A stretch of DNA of 64,000 nt from Bythopirellula goksoeyrii (GTDB lineage Bacteria; Planctomycetota; Planctomycetia; Pirellulales; Lacipirellulaceae), in contig NZ_CP042913.1 in NCBI RefSeq assembly GCF_008065115.1, forward strand, positions 3,321,658 to 3,385,657. The letters are read 5' to 3'. The notes below the pieces were generated by a model, which did not search any database, was not told the DNA's origin, and saw only the letters and a program-made list of their open reading frames with translations. The position numbers and the translations under genes are program-made. Within the stretch, counting starts at the first letter, position 1. Each line of letters opens with the position of its first letter. Shown here one piece after another: positions 1 through 9,846 of this stretch.

Positions 1-879
1 TTCATTTTTAGCTATTCGCTAGCCGCTTTGACATGAGGCTAATCATGGCGATGTAGGTGATCGGCTCACTGGAAGCAGTGGTTTTTTCGTAGTCTTTGCT
101 GTGGCGTCGGTGTCTTGCCAGCCATGCGAATGTGCGTTCGACAATCCACCGCTTGGGCAAAATGACGAATCCTTTCACATTTGCCGGTCGCAGGACCGTT
201 TGAAGGACCCAACCAAAAGTTCCCTTCACCCAATCCGGCAATCCCGAGCGACCGTAGGCCGAATCGCCGAAGACAACTTTTAGCCGACGGAAATGTTCTC
301 CCAGTTGATCCATGACCCATTCGGCACCATATTAGTCCTGGCATTCGGCACTATGTACCACCACTGCCAACAACATTCCCAAAGTGTCAACGGCGATGTG
401 TCGTTTGCGACCAGTAATTTTCTTGCCTGCATCATAGCCTCTCTCTTCTCCCCCCTCGGCGGTGCGGATTGACTGACTATCGACAATGGCCGCCGTGGGA
501 GTGGATTTCTTACCGGCTGCCTTACGCACTTTTTCTCGCAACCTATCGTGAATCCGTTGCCATACGCCGTCGTTTCTCCAATTCCAGAAGATTCCGTAAA
601 CCGTACTCCAATTCGGCAAGTTCTTCGGCAGCATCCGCCACTGGCAACCGGTTCGCACAACATACAAAATAGCATTAATGATTTTTCGTCGATCGATTGG
701 CCGACGCCCCAGTCGCGAACGTTGTGGAAGCAACTGACGAATCAATTGCCATTGCCGATCGGTCAAATCACTGGAATACTGCGTCCTACGTTTCATGCTG
801 CGGCTCCTTCCCAATGGCTGCTACCAAAAGAGGGAGCCGTAGCTGATTTTCGCTAACTTGGCAATTTCAAAACACGCTC
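1..879 (-). mobile_element. IS5-family insertion sequence, copy 1 (cut by window edge)
   Basis: This element appears identical to the complete copy at 38103-38996, in opposite orientation. Its inner terminal inverted repeat is TTCAAAACACGCTC at 866-879, followed by TAA at 880-882, which fits the TNA target duplication of IS5-type elements. The other end lies about 15 bases left of the window, so the full length would be 894 bp, the same as the other two related elements here. It carries one transposase gene split by an in-frame stop. Together with copy 2 it forms a large inverted repeat bracketing about 37 kb, a substrate for inversion by homologous recombination. Confidence 0.93.
8..814 (-). 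pseudogene. IS5-type DDE transposase split by an in-frame TAA
   Basis: The gene starts at the ATG at 814 (MKRRTQYSSDLTDRQWQLI), and the first part ends at a TAA at 332-334. The same frame continues on the other side as YGAEWVMDQLGEHF and ends at 8. The first half has the N-terminal DUF4096-like domain and the first catalytic Asp (AIVDSQSIRTAEGG). The second half has the second Asp (VVFGDSAYG) and the Glu (WIVERTFAW). The stop therefore separates the catalytic triad. The related element at 43771-44664 has CAA (Gln) at this point, so the ancestral codon was probably CAA. Neither half should be active alone unless the stop is read through. Confidence 0.88.
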
Positions 880-882
880 TAA

Positions 883-1045
883 AAAATGTGGAGCCTTCAC
901 CACTTAAGTATAGCTATTCCCTAATATAGATGGCCGCTTGAATTGTAGCAAATATTGCACATCAAACGTTTCAGGAGGAACGCCAAAAATGACGGATGAC
1001 TTAGGGATTATCTTGAGTTCCAACTTCATGTGATGCCTCGTCAGC
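883..1045. other. Intergenic, nothing recognised
   Basis: Short AT-rich stretch between the insertion sequence and the 3' end of the sugar porter gene. I see no conserved motif, hairpin terminator or coding remnant in it. Confidence 0.5.
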
Positions 1046-2377
1046 TCACTCTATGCCTAGGCGCTCCTGCATTTGCTCCAGCGGAACTCCCTTGGTTTCG
1101 GGGACCATTGTCAGAACCCAGATTAGTTGCAGGATCATCATGCCGCAGAAGAAGGCAAACACGGTCCCTGCCGGGAAGGCAGTTACCATCCGTGGGAAAA
1201 ATAAGGTCAACAGGGCGGCAAAGATCCAGTGAGTGAAACTTCCCAGAGATTGGCCGGTAGCTCGATACTGATTGGGGAAGATCTCGGAAATGAACACCCA
1301 GATTACCGCTCCTTGTCCCACGGCGTGCGCAGCGATAAATGCGAAGATGCAGGCCGGCACAATCGAAAACGTCTCCGAGTAAAATGCCCAGGAGCACAAT
1401 CCGAGTGACGCGATATATCCCAGTGAACCGATGATGAGTAGGGTTTTCCTTCCCAGTCGGTCAATGAGGTACAGTCCGACGAACGTGAAAATAAGATTTG
1501 TGATCCCAATGCCTACCGATTGGAGCAGTGCTGCCTGTGCTCCCAATCCAGTCAACTCAAAAATGCGTGGTGCGAAATACAGTATTGCGTTGATGCCAGA
1601 GAGCTGATTGAAAAACGCAATTAAGAACGCCAGGAGAATGGGGACGCGATGCCGCATCGTCCAGAACCCACTCGCAACGGTGTCCTCACGTGCCGCTTGG
1701 GAAATCTCTTCCGCTATCGCAGCCACTTTCGCTTCTGAATAGTCCGCATTCACCTGCTGCAAGACTTTCAGTGCTTCTTCGGTGTTGCCTCGGACGCCAA
1801 TTAACCACCGGGGACTCTCAGGGATTGTCAGGCAAGCCAGCGTATAGAACAGGGCGGGAATCGCCTCCACTGCTAACATCCAACGCCAGGCATGTTCACC
1901 GATTCCCTTGAGAAGGAAATTCGACAAGAACGCCAGCAAGATACCGAACACGATATTGAATTGAAACATCCCCGCCAAACGTCCACGAAGATGTGCCGGT
2001 GAGATTTCCGAAATGTACAACGGGGAGGCCACGGTTGAGATGCCAATGCCTAAACCCCCAATGAAGCGGGCGATCATGAAGGCCGTCACGTTTTTCGCCA
2101 AGCCAGACCAGATGGCCGAGACTAGAAACAAAATGCCAATCCAGATTAACGTCTGCTTGCGGCCATAGCGATCCGCGGGCCAATAGCCGACGAGCGATCC
2201 CAGCACAGTTCCCCAAAGTGCAGCGCTGATGGCCAAACCATGCTGTGTGTTGCTCAGTTGCCAGAGTTTCTGGATGGACTGCTCAGCGCCAGAAATCACT
2301 ACCGTATCGAATCCGAATAACAGTCCTCCCAGGGCAGCGATGATTGAACTGGAGAGAAGAGTTCTTGACGGCTTCAT
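1046..2377 (-). CDS. MFS sugar porter (XylE/GalP-like sugar:H+ symporter)
   Basis: Inner-membrane transporter of about 443 residues with the marks of the sugar porter family: GGLLFGFDTVVISG in the first membrane segment, DRYGRKQ between TM2 and TM3, PESPRWL after TM6, DRLGRKTLL in the matching loop of the second half, and PETKGVPLE after TM12. Twelve membrane segments are expected. The substrate is probably a hexose or pentose but cannot be told from sequence. The start at 2377 gives an ATGA overlap with the stop of the PhoX gene upstream; an ATG at 2386 is also possible. The overlap points to translational coupling with phoX. Confidence 0.9.
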   Translation of the reverse strand: MKPSRTLLSSSIIAALGGLLFGFDTVVISGAEQSIQKLWQLSNTQHGLAISAALWGTVLGSLVGYWPADRYGRKQTLIWIGILFLVSAIWSGLAKNVTAFMIARFIGGLGIGISTVASPLYISEISPAHLRGRLAGMFQFNIVFGILLAFLSNFLLKGIGEHAWRWMLAVEAIPALFYTLACLTIPESPRWLIGVRGNTEEALKVLQQVNADYSEAKVAAIAEEISQAAREDTVASGFWTMRHRVPILLAFLIAFFNQLSGINAILYFAPRIFELTGLGAQAALLQSVGIGITNLIFTFVGLYLIDRLGRKTLLIIGSLGYIASLGLCSWAFYSETFSIVPACIFAFIAAHAVGQGAVIWVFISEIFPNQYRATGQSLGSFTHWIFAALLTLFFPRMVTAFPAGTVFAFFCGMMILQLIWVLTMVPETKGVPLEQMQERLGIE

Positions 2378-3738
2378 GACAACCATGGTCCCGTGATGGC
2401 CATGGTCATTCCACTATGCTGTAAATTGACAAACAAGGTACTCCCATCGGGTGAGAAAGTGCTTCCTGCAAATTCCGTCTGCAAATGATTGCTGGCAAAC
2501 AGGTAGGGCTTGCCCTCGGGCGTAATGCCAACAATGCGAATTTCCATCCCGGGGTGGTCCTCACATACGATTAGATCTCCCCACGGCGCGACGGTTAGGT
2601 TGTCAGCTGCTTCTAGCAGCGCCGAATCGTTGGGCTCGATGAACAATTCGAGCGAATCGCCTTCTTCGCCGGGAATCAGACGCCAGATTTGGCCCGTCTT
2701 ATTTTCGCCACCGCTGGTACATGCAAAGAAGATCTGTCCCTCGCTGTACCACATCCCTTCCCCCCGTGCGAAGCGGGCTGCGCCATTAGCAAAACCCCGG
2801 TAGCGTAGATCATCTTCAGGTGCAGTGACGTCAGTCATATCGATCCAGTCGACGGAATTCTGTTTGCCAATTTCCACAATCTGCTGATCCCAGTTGCGAG
2901 TATCGATCGAAGAGACCTCTCTGAAGCGTAGGGCTTGCAACTGGCCTCCGTCGACCAACTTGCCGGGAGTCTTGGGCAAGAATCGGTACAGGAGGCCATC
3001 CTCTCGGTCTTCGGTCAGATAGACAATTCCTGTTTCCGGATCGACCGCGATCGCCTCATGATTGAATCGTCCCATATCAACCAAAGGGACAGCAGGAGCG
3101 AGTGAAGCTTCGGCAGTAGCGGGTACCTCAAAACAGTAGCCATGATCCTTCTCGATCAGGCTCTCGCCATCGGTTTTCTCACCGGGGCGGATCACTGTTT
3201 CTTCGCAAGTGATCCAGCTGTTCCAAGGTGTCGGTCCCCCCGCACAATTGCGCGTCGTACCAGCTAAGGAGAGAAACTCGCGGACCACATTCTGCTTCTG
3301 GGTGTCATAAACGAGAGTCGTTGTACCGCCCCGGTGCGGCATCTTATCACCACCTCGATCGTAGAGACGCTCAGCATCTACCTTTTCGAAGAGTTCGTTT
3401 AGTTTACCAAATGCGCCTGGTCCCTCATAAGGCATCAACTCATGATTGCGGACAATAATGGTCAAACCATCAGGTCCCTCGAAGGTGGCCATGCCATCGG
3501 GTTTTCCTGGAGTGATAAATCCATCACTCATCGGCTGACCACTGGTGGAAATCACTCGATACTTGAAACCTGCTGGCAGATCAAGGATTCCGTTGGGATC
3601 GTTTACCAAAGGACCATAGGGGGAAAAAGCGGACGGCTCTTTCCCCCAGACGGTTTCTTGGAACGTTTGACGCAAGGCAAAAAAGCCAGCGGCAAAAGCT
3701 GAGGATTGGACCAAGAACGAGCGACGCGATGAACCCAT
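2374..3738 (-). CDS. PhoX-family (DUF839) Tat-exported phosphatase
   Basis: 454-residue protein with a twin-arginine signal (MGSSRRSFLVQSSAFAAGFF), so probably folded in the cytoplasm and exported by Tat. The rest matches the PhoX/DUF839 family, six-bladed propeller enzymes that in characterised members are Ca/Fe-dependent alkaline phosphatases. Supporting stretches are NGILDLPAGFKYRVIS near the start, an acidic TEDREDGLLYRFLP segment, and VCEDHPGMEIR near the C-terminus. It sits first in a two-gene unit with the sugar porter and overlaps it by four bases. That pairing suggests, but does not prove, release of sugar from an external phosphoester followed by uptake. Exact substrate unknown. Confidence 0.87.
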   Translation of the reverse strand: MGSSRRSFLVQSSAFAAGFFALRQTFQETVWGKEPSAFSPYGPLVNDPNGILDLPAGFKYRVISTSGQPMSDGFITPGKPDGMATFEGPDGLTIIVRNHELMPYEGPGAFGKLNELFEKVDAERLYDRGGDKMPHRGGTTTLVYDTQKQNVVREFLSLAGTTRNCAGGPTPWNSWITCEETVIRPGEKTDGESLIEKDHGYCFEVPATAEASLAPAVPLVDMGRFNHEAIAVDPETGIVYLTEDREDGLLYRFLPKTPGKLVDGGQLQALRFREVSSIDTRNWDQQIVEIGKQNSVDWIDMTDVTAPEDDLRYRGFANGAARFARGEGMWYSEGQIFFACTSGGENKTGQIWRLIPGEEGDSLELFIEPNDSALLEAADNLTVAPWGDLIVCEDHPGMEIRIVGITPEGKPYLFASNHLQTEFAGSTFSPDGSTLFVNLQHSGMTMAITGPWLS

Positions 3739-3800
3739 AGGAAACCCTTTGAATCGGCAGCTGGAGACGACTTTTTATCAGTCAATACGTTACGTCAAGG

Positions 3801-3818
3801 GACTTGAGAATTCAAGTC
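3801..3818. promoter_or_regulatory. 18-bp inverted repeat upstream of phoX
   Basis: GACTTGAGAATTCAAGTC is a perfect inverted repeat with 7-base arms and a 4-base centre. It lies 63 bases upstream of the PhoX start and downstream of the epimerase stop, so it could be an operator for phoX-MFS or part of a weak terminator for the epimerase. No T-run follows on either side, which favours a protein-binding site slightly. Confidence 0.3.
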
Positions 3819-3898
3819 ACTCAATAATAACAGGTAAACTCCGCGTGACGTAGCATATTTCCTGACGGCACACGAAATGAGCCTGCTACTTTGGTAGG

Positions 3899-4840
3899 TT
3901 AATTATTCGCGAAGAGGCTGCGATAGTAGTCAATCGAGCGCTCCAGCCCCTCGTCGAAGGAGATCTGCGGTTTGTACCCCAGCAATTCCTGGGCTAGAGA
4001 AATATCGGCGAGACTCTCGCGGACATCCCCGGGTCGCGGATCAGCAAACACGGCTTCAATCGTTGTGCCCAGAACGCGATTGATTGAGGCCACCAAATCC
4101 AGCAGCGTGAATTGTTTGCCGGTTGCCACGTTAATTGATTTCCCCACGGCCTCAGGAGATTCAGCCGCAAGCAAATTACCTCGTACGATATCCTCGACGA
4201 AAGTGAAGTCTCGGGATTGAAGGCCATCGCCGTACATCGTGGGCCGTTTTCCTTGAAGCATCAGAGAGACAAAGATAGGGATCACTGCCGAATACTCGCT
4301 CGTCGGATCCTGTCGCGGGCCGAACACGTTGAAGTAGCGGATCGTAACCGTTTCCAATCCGTATGTCTCGGTAAATGCTTGGCAATAATACTCCGCTGCC
4401 AGCTTGGCTGCTGCGTACGGAGACAAGGGCGCTGGTAGATCCTGCTCACTCTTGGCTGGTTGAGGTGTGTTTCCGTAGGCGCTGCTCGACCCCGCATACA
4501 CCACGCGTCGAACGCCACTCTTGCGTGCCGCATCGAGAAGCGTCAAGGTCCCTGTCACACAGGCCGCATTGGTATCCAGCGGAGCGGCTACGCTTCGCGG
4601 AACCGAGGCAAGAGCCGCTTGATGGAAAACTAACTCGATACCCTCGACTGCAGTCGCTGCTGCCTGGGAATCAGCAACATCGCCTTCAATAAAATCAATG
4701 TTGCCTTCTAAGTGTGCCAGGTTTTCACGTTTTCCCGCACATAGATTGTCGAGAATGCGAACTTCGTCACCTCGTTCAACGAGTGCCGTGGCGATATGCG
4801 ATCCGATGAAACCCGCTCCGCCAGTTACTAATACCTTCAA
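3899..4840 (-). CDS. NAD-dependent NDP-sugar epimerase (extended SDR)
   Basis: 313-residue cytoplasmic enzyme of the extended short-chain dehydrogenase family. It has the Rossmann nucleotide motif GGAGFIGSH at residues 7-15, a YAGSSSAYG strand with the catalytic Ser, the YxxxK pair in SPYAAAKLAAEYY, and YFNVFGPRQDP typical of UDP-sugar 4-epimerases. The closest general match is the WbpP/TviC type of UDP-GlcNAc or UDP-Glc C4 epimerase, which feed surface polysaccharide. The gene stands alone between phoX and a diguanylate cyclase, so the substrate is not indicated by context. Start at 4840 places the glycine-rich motif at the expected distance from the N-terminus. Confidence 0.88.
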   Translation of the reverse strand: MKVLVTGGAGFIGSHIATALVERGDEVRILDNLCAGKRENLAHLEGNIDFIEGDVADSQAAATAVEGIELVFHQAALASVPRSVAAPLDTNAACVTGTLTLLDAARKSGVRRVVYAGSSSAYGNTPQPAKSEQDLPAPLSPYAAAKLAAEYYCQAFTETYGLETVTIRYFNVFGPRQDPTSEYSAVIPIFVSLMLQGKRPTMYGDGLQSRDFTFVEDIVRGNLLAAESPEAVGKSINVATGKQFTLLDLVASINRVLGTTIEAVFADPRPGDVRESLADISLAQELLGYKPQISFDEGLERSIDYYRSLFANN

Positions 4841-4989
4841 TTCAGAATCTCCGTCATCTTTCTAGGAATTCCTTCTCAGAACTAGAAGCTAACTTTTATT
4901 CCGCAATGAGGCAATCGCAGGAAGAACTCTTCGCGATCCAGGCCCGAGAGGCAGCCTCACAAAAGCTGCCATTTCACTTAAGAACTCGG

Positions 4990-5811
4990 TCAGTTATCCG
5001 CCTGCTTTTGAACATACATGTCGTGATCAGCGGTTGCGAGCAGATCTTCCAAGGCAACTTCAATATCAGCGGCCAGTGCCAGGCCTATGCTTACCGATAC
5101 CGAGAACGAATTTTGTTCAACCTCTAGTGGAGCTGCTGTGCGAGCCTTTAGCCGCTGGATCACGGGCACCGCTTCTTCGGCAGTTCGAAGTCCAGGCAGG
5201 AGAATGACAAACTCATCTCCGCCATAGCGAACCACGAGATCCTCACTGCGAAGGGAATTCTGCCAACGTTTGGCCAGAATCGCCAGGATGCGGTCTCCGC
5301 AGGCATGGCCATGCTTGTCGTTGATCTGCTTGAAATCGTCTAAGTCCAGAAACAACAATGCATGGGGACACGGGGCTCCAGGGTTCTTGACTCGCCACTG
5401 CTGGCGCCAATCCTCCAACGCCCTGCGATCAGGCAGTCCGGTCACCACATCGGTATAGCTAGCAACTTGGCTGGACTGCTCGCATGGTTGCACCAGCAGC
5501 AGATGCCACGTCTGCTGGCCGCTAGCTAGCGGGCTGAGAAGGATCGTAGCCGGGATAGGTGGTTCACCACATCTTTGCAGAATACTTTTCCTAGTAAAGC
5601 TCTGAGGTGCAACGATAGATGAAGTGATCTCCGTGAAATCCAGATCGGGAAACAAATCACTAATCTGACCAAGCGAAGTTGAATCGCATTGCTCTCCCAT
5701 CCATAGTCTCAGCTGATCATTCATTGCCAGGACACAGTTTTCGGGAATATTGAGTACACAAGCTCCCAAAGACAGGGTAGTGTTGCTCGGTAGAAAGCTG
5801 CAAGGTTCCAT
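4990..5811 (-). CDS. GGDEF diguanylate cyclase
   Basis: 273-residue protein that should make cyclic di-GMP from two GTP. The catalytic domain fills the second half: DVVTGLPDRRALE opens it, LDLDDFKQINDKHGHACGD holds the metal and nucleotide residues, and an intact GGDEF lies at 187-191. An RSED at 178-181, five residues before GGDEF, fits the RxxD inhibitory site, so product feedback is likely. The first 110 residues have no recognised domain and no membrane segment, and may be a divergent PAS-like sensor. No partner EAL/HD-GYP gene is next to it. Confidence 0.9.
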   Translation of the reverse strand: MEPCSFLPSNTTLSLGACVLNIPENCVLAMNDQLRLWMGEQCDSTSLGQISDLFPDLDFTEITSSIVAPQSFTRKSILQRCGEPPIPATILLSPLASGQQTWHLLLVQPCEQSSQVASYTDVVTGLPDRRALEDWRQQWRVKNPGAPCPHALLFLDLDDFKQINDKHGHACGDRILAILAKRWQNSLRSEDLVVRYGGDEFVILLPGLRTAEEAVPVIQRLKARTAAPLEVEQNSFSVSVSIGLALAADIEVALEDLLATADHDMYVQKQADN

Positions 5812-5898
5812 ACTCGATTCTCTTAGCTTAGTGCATCTGAGTGAAGACCTTATATTGTAACAGCCTTTTATATGACGAGTTTGTGTTGTGAAGAGAGA

Positions 5899-6123
5899 CT
5901 AATTCCCTGCTGAGACATGGGACTCTTCAAGTGGTTCGCCCTGGCATTCTGGAGAGGGATGCGTACATGCTTCGCACATGGTGTTCCCCTGGGAGTCGCG
6001 CATGTTGGCCAATCCGCCACAACTTCCCTTGATGCGGCGATTGGAGACGATCACGCCTATGGCCATCCCAGCCAGGGCGATAGCAAACACGAGGATCGTT
6101 ACCAAAATGGTTGTGCCTGTCAC
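5899..6123 (-). CDS. nqrM: NqrM, Nqr maturation protein
   Basis: 74-residue protein with one N-terminal membrane helix (residues about 5-26) followed by RRIKGSCGGLANMR and CEAC. NqrM (DUF539) proteins have this layout with four cysteines and are needed to deliver the iron that sits between NqrD and NqrE. It is the last gene of the nqr operon here, after apbE, which is the usual order in bacteria carrying Nqr. Nothing suggests truncation. Confidence 0.9.
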   Translation of the reverse strand: MTGTTILVTILVFAIALAGMAIGVIVSNRRIKGSCGGLANMRDSQGNTMCEACTHPSPECQGEPLEESHVSAGN

Positions 6124-6157
6124 TTCTCTACCTTTTAATTTGCATACAGAAAATTTG

Positions 6158-6240
6158 AAACGCAGAGTGCACAGAGGCGCAGAGAATATGAGAAGTTCAT
6201 TTCCCCGTATTACTCTGCACCTCTGCGGCCTTTGCGTTTA
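6158..6240. repeat. Long imperfect palindrome overlapping the 3' end of apbE
   Basis: The left arm at 6158-6186 (AAACGCAGAGTGCACAGAGG...) pairs imperfectly with the right arm at 6211-6240 (...CCTCTGCGGCCTTTGCGTTT). Arms are about 28 bases with about 25 between. Repeats of this cgcagaggcgcagag kind occur between genes in many bacteria. Here the right arm lies inside apbE and encodes its last residues ([14 protein letters not shown]), so the repeat has extended or replaced the original C-terminus. It could also act as a transcript hairpin between apbE and nqrM. Confidence 0.7.
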
Positions 6241-7306
6241 ACCCTACTCGTTCTACGAAAGCAGAAGTGGCTTGCTGTCCGATCTGGTCATTTGCTTTGC
6301 GTATTAGAAACATGGCGGCTACATCATGCTCCACACACCAATCATATCCCTTTTCCTCTCCCATGACCAATAAGGCGGTTGCCAGCGCATCGGCCTCCAT
6401 ACAGGTGTCGGCAACGACCGAAACTGTGGCTACCTGGTGCTGAACGGGACGGCCAGTCGTTGGGTCAATCGTGTGGGAATAGCGGACACCGTCCTGCTCG
6501 AAGTAGTTGCGGTAATCTCCCGACGTAGCCAGTGCTGCATCTTCCAATTCCAACACCTCGCGAATTGCACGGCCAGATTCATCGGGCTGTTCGATGCCAA
6601 TCTTCCAGGGGATGTCTCCCGGTTTTTCTCCCTGGGTACGAACTTCCCCTCCGATTTCCACCATCGAGGATTCGATGCCCTGCTCGGCGAGCAACTCCGT
6701 CACGGCATCGACGGCGTACCCCTTGGCCACTGCCGATAGATCGAGATAGACATTGGGGTTGCTCTTGCGAAGGGCAGGGGGATCCAGGCGTGCCTCGACA
6801 TGGTGGTAGCCGATACGAGCAAGGGCCGCTTCGATTGCTTCGTCATTCGGCGGCTTTCTGCGCCGTCCATCGGGTCCGAAGCCCCAGAGATTCACTGCCG
6901 GGCCAACTGTCGGATCGAATGCACCACCAGAATCCTCTGCTACCTGCAGAGCGTAGCGTACAACCTTGGCAGTTTCGGGGGAGACATCGAACCAATCAAC
7001 TCCCTCGTATTGATTGAACCGAGAGAGTTCCGAATCAGGATCGTAGGTGGACATCTGCCGATTAATCTCAGTGAGTAGATCATCGACGGCCTTTTGAAGT
7101 TTGTCTGCCTTAACTTCCAGATCTGGGAACACAATGCTAACTGAATAGCGAGTTCCCATCGTTGGTCCAGAAAATGACTCAAGCTTCGCACCAGAGCCTA
7201 CCTTCCACATCGCGGCGATAGGAGGAACAATAAGTAGAAACAAGACAATGTATAAGCACCCTTTGTCTTGTTCATGTACATAGAATCTATCCCCCGAAGT
7301 CGTCAT
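6197..7306 (-). CDS. apbE: ApbE, FAD:protein FMN transferase
   Basis: About 369 residues. ApbE transfers FMN from FAD to a threonine of target proteins; its Nqr targets are NqrB and NqrC. One N-terminal membrane helix ([18 protein letters not shown]) anchors it on the outer face. Family motifs are present: [61 protein letters not shown] and [12 protein letters not shown]. The start at 7306 overlaps nqrF by about 20 bases; a start at 7330 is also open. The last dozen codons come from an intergenic-type palindromic repeat, which probably does not affect the catalytic core. Confidence 0.9.
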   Translation of the reverse strand: MTTSGDRFYVHEQDKGCLYIVLFLLIVPPIAAMWKVGSGAKLESFSGPTMGTRYSVSIVFPDLEVKADKLQKAVDDLLTEINRQMSTYDPDSELSRFNQYEGVDWFDVSPETAKVVRYALQVAEDSGGAFDPTVGPAVNLWGFGPDGRRRKPPNDEAIEAALARIGYHHVEARLDPPALRKSNPNVYLDLSAVAKGYAVDAVTELLAEQGIESSMVEIGGEVRTQGEKPGDIPWKIGIEQPDESGRAIREVLELEDAALATSGDYRNYFEQDGVRYSHTIDPTTGRPVQHQVATVSVVADTCMEADALATALLVMGEEKGYDWCVEHDVAAMFLIRKANDQIGQQATSAFVERVGLNAKAAEVQSNTGK

Positions 7307-8510
7307 ACGCGATGTTTTCTTTCTCGACACCCAGATCGTCGAGCATCTTAAATACGGCCGCGTTCATCATTGGAGGGCCGCAGATGTAGTACTCGATATC
7401 CTCCGGCGCGGGATGGTCCTTCAGATAGTTTTCTAACAGCACCTGATGGATGAAGCCTGTGTAGCCGTCCCAATTGTCTTCGGGTTGCGGTTCAGAGAGG
7501 GCGATATTGAATTTGAAGTTAGGAAACTCCTTTTCAATGTCGCGGAAGTGATCGACATAGAAAAGTTCGCGCAAACTACGGCCACCGTACCAGTAGGAGA
7601 CCTTACGGTTGGTCTTGCGGCGTTTGAAAAGTTCGAAGATATGACTCCGCAAGGGTGCCATACCAGCACCACCACCGATGTAGACCATCTCGGCGTCCGT
7701 GTCCTTGATAAAAAACTCACCATAGGGACCAGAGATTGTGACTTCGTCACCAGGCTTACGGCTGAAAATATAGGACGACATTTTTCCAGGGGGCGTGCCG
7801 TCTGGGGCACGCGGCGGAGGACTCGCAACACGGACGTTGAGCATGATGATCCCCTTCTCGCCGGGATAGTTGGCCATCGAGTAGGCGCGTGTCACTGTCT
7901 CGTCTACCTTCGACACGTACCGCCAAACGTTGTACTTGTCCCAATCGCCGCGGAATTTTTCTTCGATGTCGAAATCCTTGTAGGCCACCTCATGAGGAGG
8001 ACATTCGATCTGGATGTACCCACCCGCCTTGAAATCGACTTCTTCGCCCTCAGGCAATTCGAGCAAAAACTCCTTGATGAACGTGGCCACGTTTCGATTC
8101 GATCGCACCTTGCAACGCCACTTCTTCGTGTCGAAGGCTTCGGGCGGGACTTCGACATCCATGTCTTGCTTGACTGCGACCTGACAAGAGAGTCGCATCC
8201 CTTCTCGGGCTTCGAGCTTGCTGATATGGGCCTTCTCGGTCGGTAGAATCTCTCCCCCACCGGAGTGAATGTGCACTTTGCATTGGGCGCAAGTACCACC
8301 TCCACCACACGCAGACGAGACAAACACCCCTGCATCCGCTAGCGCCCCCAAGAGTTTACCTCCTGCGGGAACCTGCACTTCCTTCTGCTCGTTGATGCGG
8401 ATGTTCACATTCCCCGTGGCAACCAGCTTGGCTTTTGCTGCAAGAATCATCAGCACCAAGGCCAATACGACCACGGTAAACATCAACATGCCTATTAAGA
8501 CTTCAAACAT
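7287..8510 (-). CDS. nqrF: NqrF, NADH-oxidising subunit of Na+-NQR
   Basis: 407-residue electron entry subunit. It has an N-terminal membrane helix (residues about 5-26), then a ferredoxin domain with [13 protein letters not shown] and a later LSCQV cysteine for the 2Fe-2S cluster. A flavin reductase domain follows with RAYSMANYP for FAD and [14 protein letters not shown] and YICGPPMMN for NADH. The C-terminal YDDFGG is typical of NqrF. Length agrees with the usual 405-410. It is sixth in nqrABCDEF and is followed by apbE with overlap. Confidence 0.95.
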   Translation of the reverse strand: MFEVLIGMLMFTVVVLALVLMILAAKAKLVATGNVNIRINEQKEVQVPAGGKLLGALADAGVFVSSACGGGGTCAQCKVHIHSGGGEILPTEKAHISKLEAREGMRLSCQVAVKQDMDVEVPPEAFDTKKWRCKVRSNRNVATFIKEFLLELPEGEEVDFKAGGYIQIECPPHEVAYKDFDIEEKFRGDWDKYNVWRYVSKVDETVTRAYSMANYPGEKGIIMLNVRVASPPPRAPDGTPPGKMSSYIFSRKPGDEVTISGPYGEFFIKDTDAEMVYIGGGAGMAPLRSHIFELFKRRKTNRKVSYWYGGRSLRELFYVDHFRDIEKEFPNFKFNIALSEPQPEDNWDGYTGFIHQVLLENYLKDHPAPEDIEYYICGPPMMNAAVFKMLDDLGVEKENIAYDDFGG

Positions 8511-8530
8511 GGGGTTGTCCTTTGTCCGTT

Positions 8531-8593
8531 GTCAGTAGTCCGTTGTGAGAGGTCCAAGTTATGGCATTTTGCAATTGACCACTGACTACTGAC
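8531..8593. repeat. Hairpin-forming repeat between nqrE and nqrF
   Basis: GTCAGTAGTC at 8531-8540 is the exact reverse complement of GACTACTGAC at 8584-8593, with 43 bases between. It fills the longest gap inside the nqr coding units after nqrA-nqrB. It may stabilise or process the polycistronic transcript. Evidence is limited to the symmetry. Confidence 0.4.
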
Positions 8594-8598
8594 CAATA

Positions 8599-9207
8599 TC
8601 ACATTCCACCGAACGACATAAATGCCAGGGCCATTAAGCCTGCCGTCATGAAAGTAATGCCTAGGCCTTTTAGCCCGTCGGGGACGTCGCTGTATTTCAT
8701 CTTTTCGCGAATGCCGGCCAAGGCTGCGATGGCCAGTGCCCAGCCCAGTCCAGCGCCAAATCCGAATACGCAGCTTTCAGGGAAATTGTAGTCTCGCTCC
8801 TGCATGAACAACGACCCGGCGAGAATTGCACAGTTCACGGTGATCAGAGGCAGAAAGATTCCGAGAGCGTTGTAGAGGGGAGGGAAGTAGCGATCCAGTG
8901 TCATCTCCAGGATCTGCACCATTGCCGCGATCGTGCCGATATAGGTGATCAGCGAGAGGAATGTGAGGTCCATATCGCTCCACTCGGTGCTAATCCAACT
9001 CAATGCACCCGGCTTAAGCAGATAATTCAGGAGCAGATTGTTAGCCGGCACGGTGATGGTGAGGATCACGATGACCGCGACTCCCAAGCCAAGCGCAGTC
9101 TTCACGGATTTAGACACAGCGATGAAGGTACACATGCCCAGAAAAAACGCGAGGGCCATGTTCTCGACGAACACCGACTTCAAGAGAATTGAGAGATAAT
9201 GTTCCAT
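8599..9207 (-). CDS. nqrE: NqrE, membrane subunit of Na+-NQR
   Basis: 202-residue integral membrane protein, the usual NqrE length, with about six hydrophobic segments. Recognisable NqrE stretches are [20 protein letters not shown] at the start, [14 protein letters not shown], and [20 protein letters not shown], which holds one of the conserved cysteines. NqrE and NqrD form the inverted membrane pair that holds an iron centre between them. The gene follows nqrD by only four bases. Confidence 0.95.
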   Translation of the reverse strand: MEHYLSILLKSVFVENMALAFFLGMCTFIAVSKSVKTALGLGVAVIVILTITVPANNLLLNYLLKPGALSWISTEWSDMDLTFLSLITYIGTIAAMVQILEMTLDRYFPPLYNALGIFLPLITVNCAILAGSLFMQERDYNFPESCVFGFGAGLGWALAIAALAGIREKMKYSDVPDGLKGLGITFMTAGLMALAFMSFGGM

Positions 9208-9211
9208 GGCG

Positions 9212-9841
9212 TTAGGCTCCGTGTTCCACTTGTTCCGGTTTCCAGGTCCGTTGCGCCCAGATTAGCAAGCCAATGAGGAAAAAAGCACTGGGTGGGAGCA
9301 GCAGCAAGCCGTTGGGGACATACCAGCCGCCGTCGTTGACCGCGGGAAACACCGGGTAGCCCCAAAGTTTGCCAGCCCCAATCAATTCGCGACAGAAACC
9401 GACGATCAATAATACCAAGCTGTATCCCAAGCCAGCCCCAATTCCATCGGCAGCACTCAGCAGGGGAGGGCTCTTCATCGCAAACGCCTCGGCACGGCCC
9501 ATGACGATGCAGTTGGTGATGATCAGTCCAACAAAAACGGAAAGCTGTTTGCTGATGTCGTAAAAATACGCCTTCAAGAATTGGTCGACGATAATCACCA
9601 ACGAAGCGATGATCGTCATTTGCACGATGATACGGATGCTGCTGGGGATGTACTTGCGAATCAAACTGACTGCTGCGTTAGAGCATCCCGTCACCAGGAC
9701 GACTGCCAAGGCCATCACGGCCGCCGTTTGTAATTTACTTGTCACCGCCAGTGCAGAGCAAATCCCCAGGACTCCCACCGTGATCTGATTCTTATCAACC
9801 AGAGAACTCAGGATCGCTTCTTTGTATTTTGCGTCAGCCAC
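9212..9841 (-). CDS. nqrD: NqrD, membrane subunit of Na+-NQR
   Basis: 209-residue membrane protein matching NqrD. It has [31 protein letters not shown], and [21 protein letters not shown], which holds a conserved cysteine. It pairs with NqrE around the membrane iron centre. The gene lies five bases after nqrC and four before nqrE, so the three are surely one transcript. Confidence 0.95.
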   Translation of the reverse strand: MADAKYKEAILSSLVDKNQITVGVLGICSALAVTSKLQTAAVMALAVVLVTGCSNAAVSLIRKYIPSSIRIIVQMTIIASLVIIVDQFLKAYFYDISKQLSVFVGLIITNCIVMGRAEAFAMKSPPLLSAADGIGAGLGYSLVLLIVGFCRELIGAGKLWGYPVFPAVNDGGWYVPNGLLLLPPSAFFLIGLLIWAQRTWKPEQVEHGA

Positions 9842-9846
9842 GAGTC

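Noticed and set aside
7446-8246. 266-codon open frame antisense to nqrF
   Set aside because: nqrF is intact with all motifs on the other strand; the antisense frame has no family resemblance and arises from GC-rich codon use.
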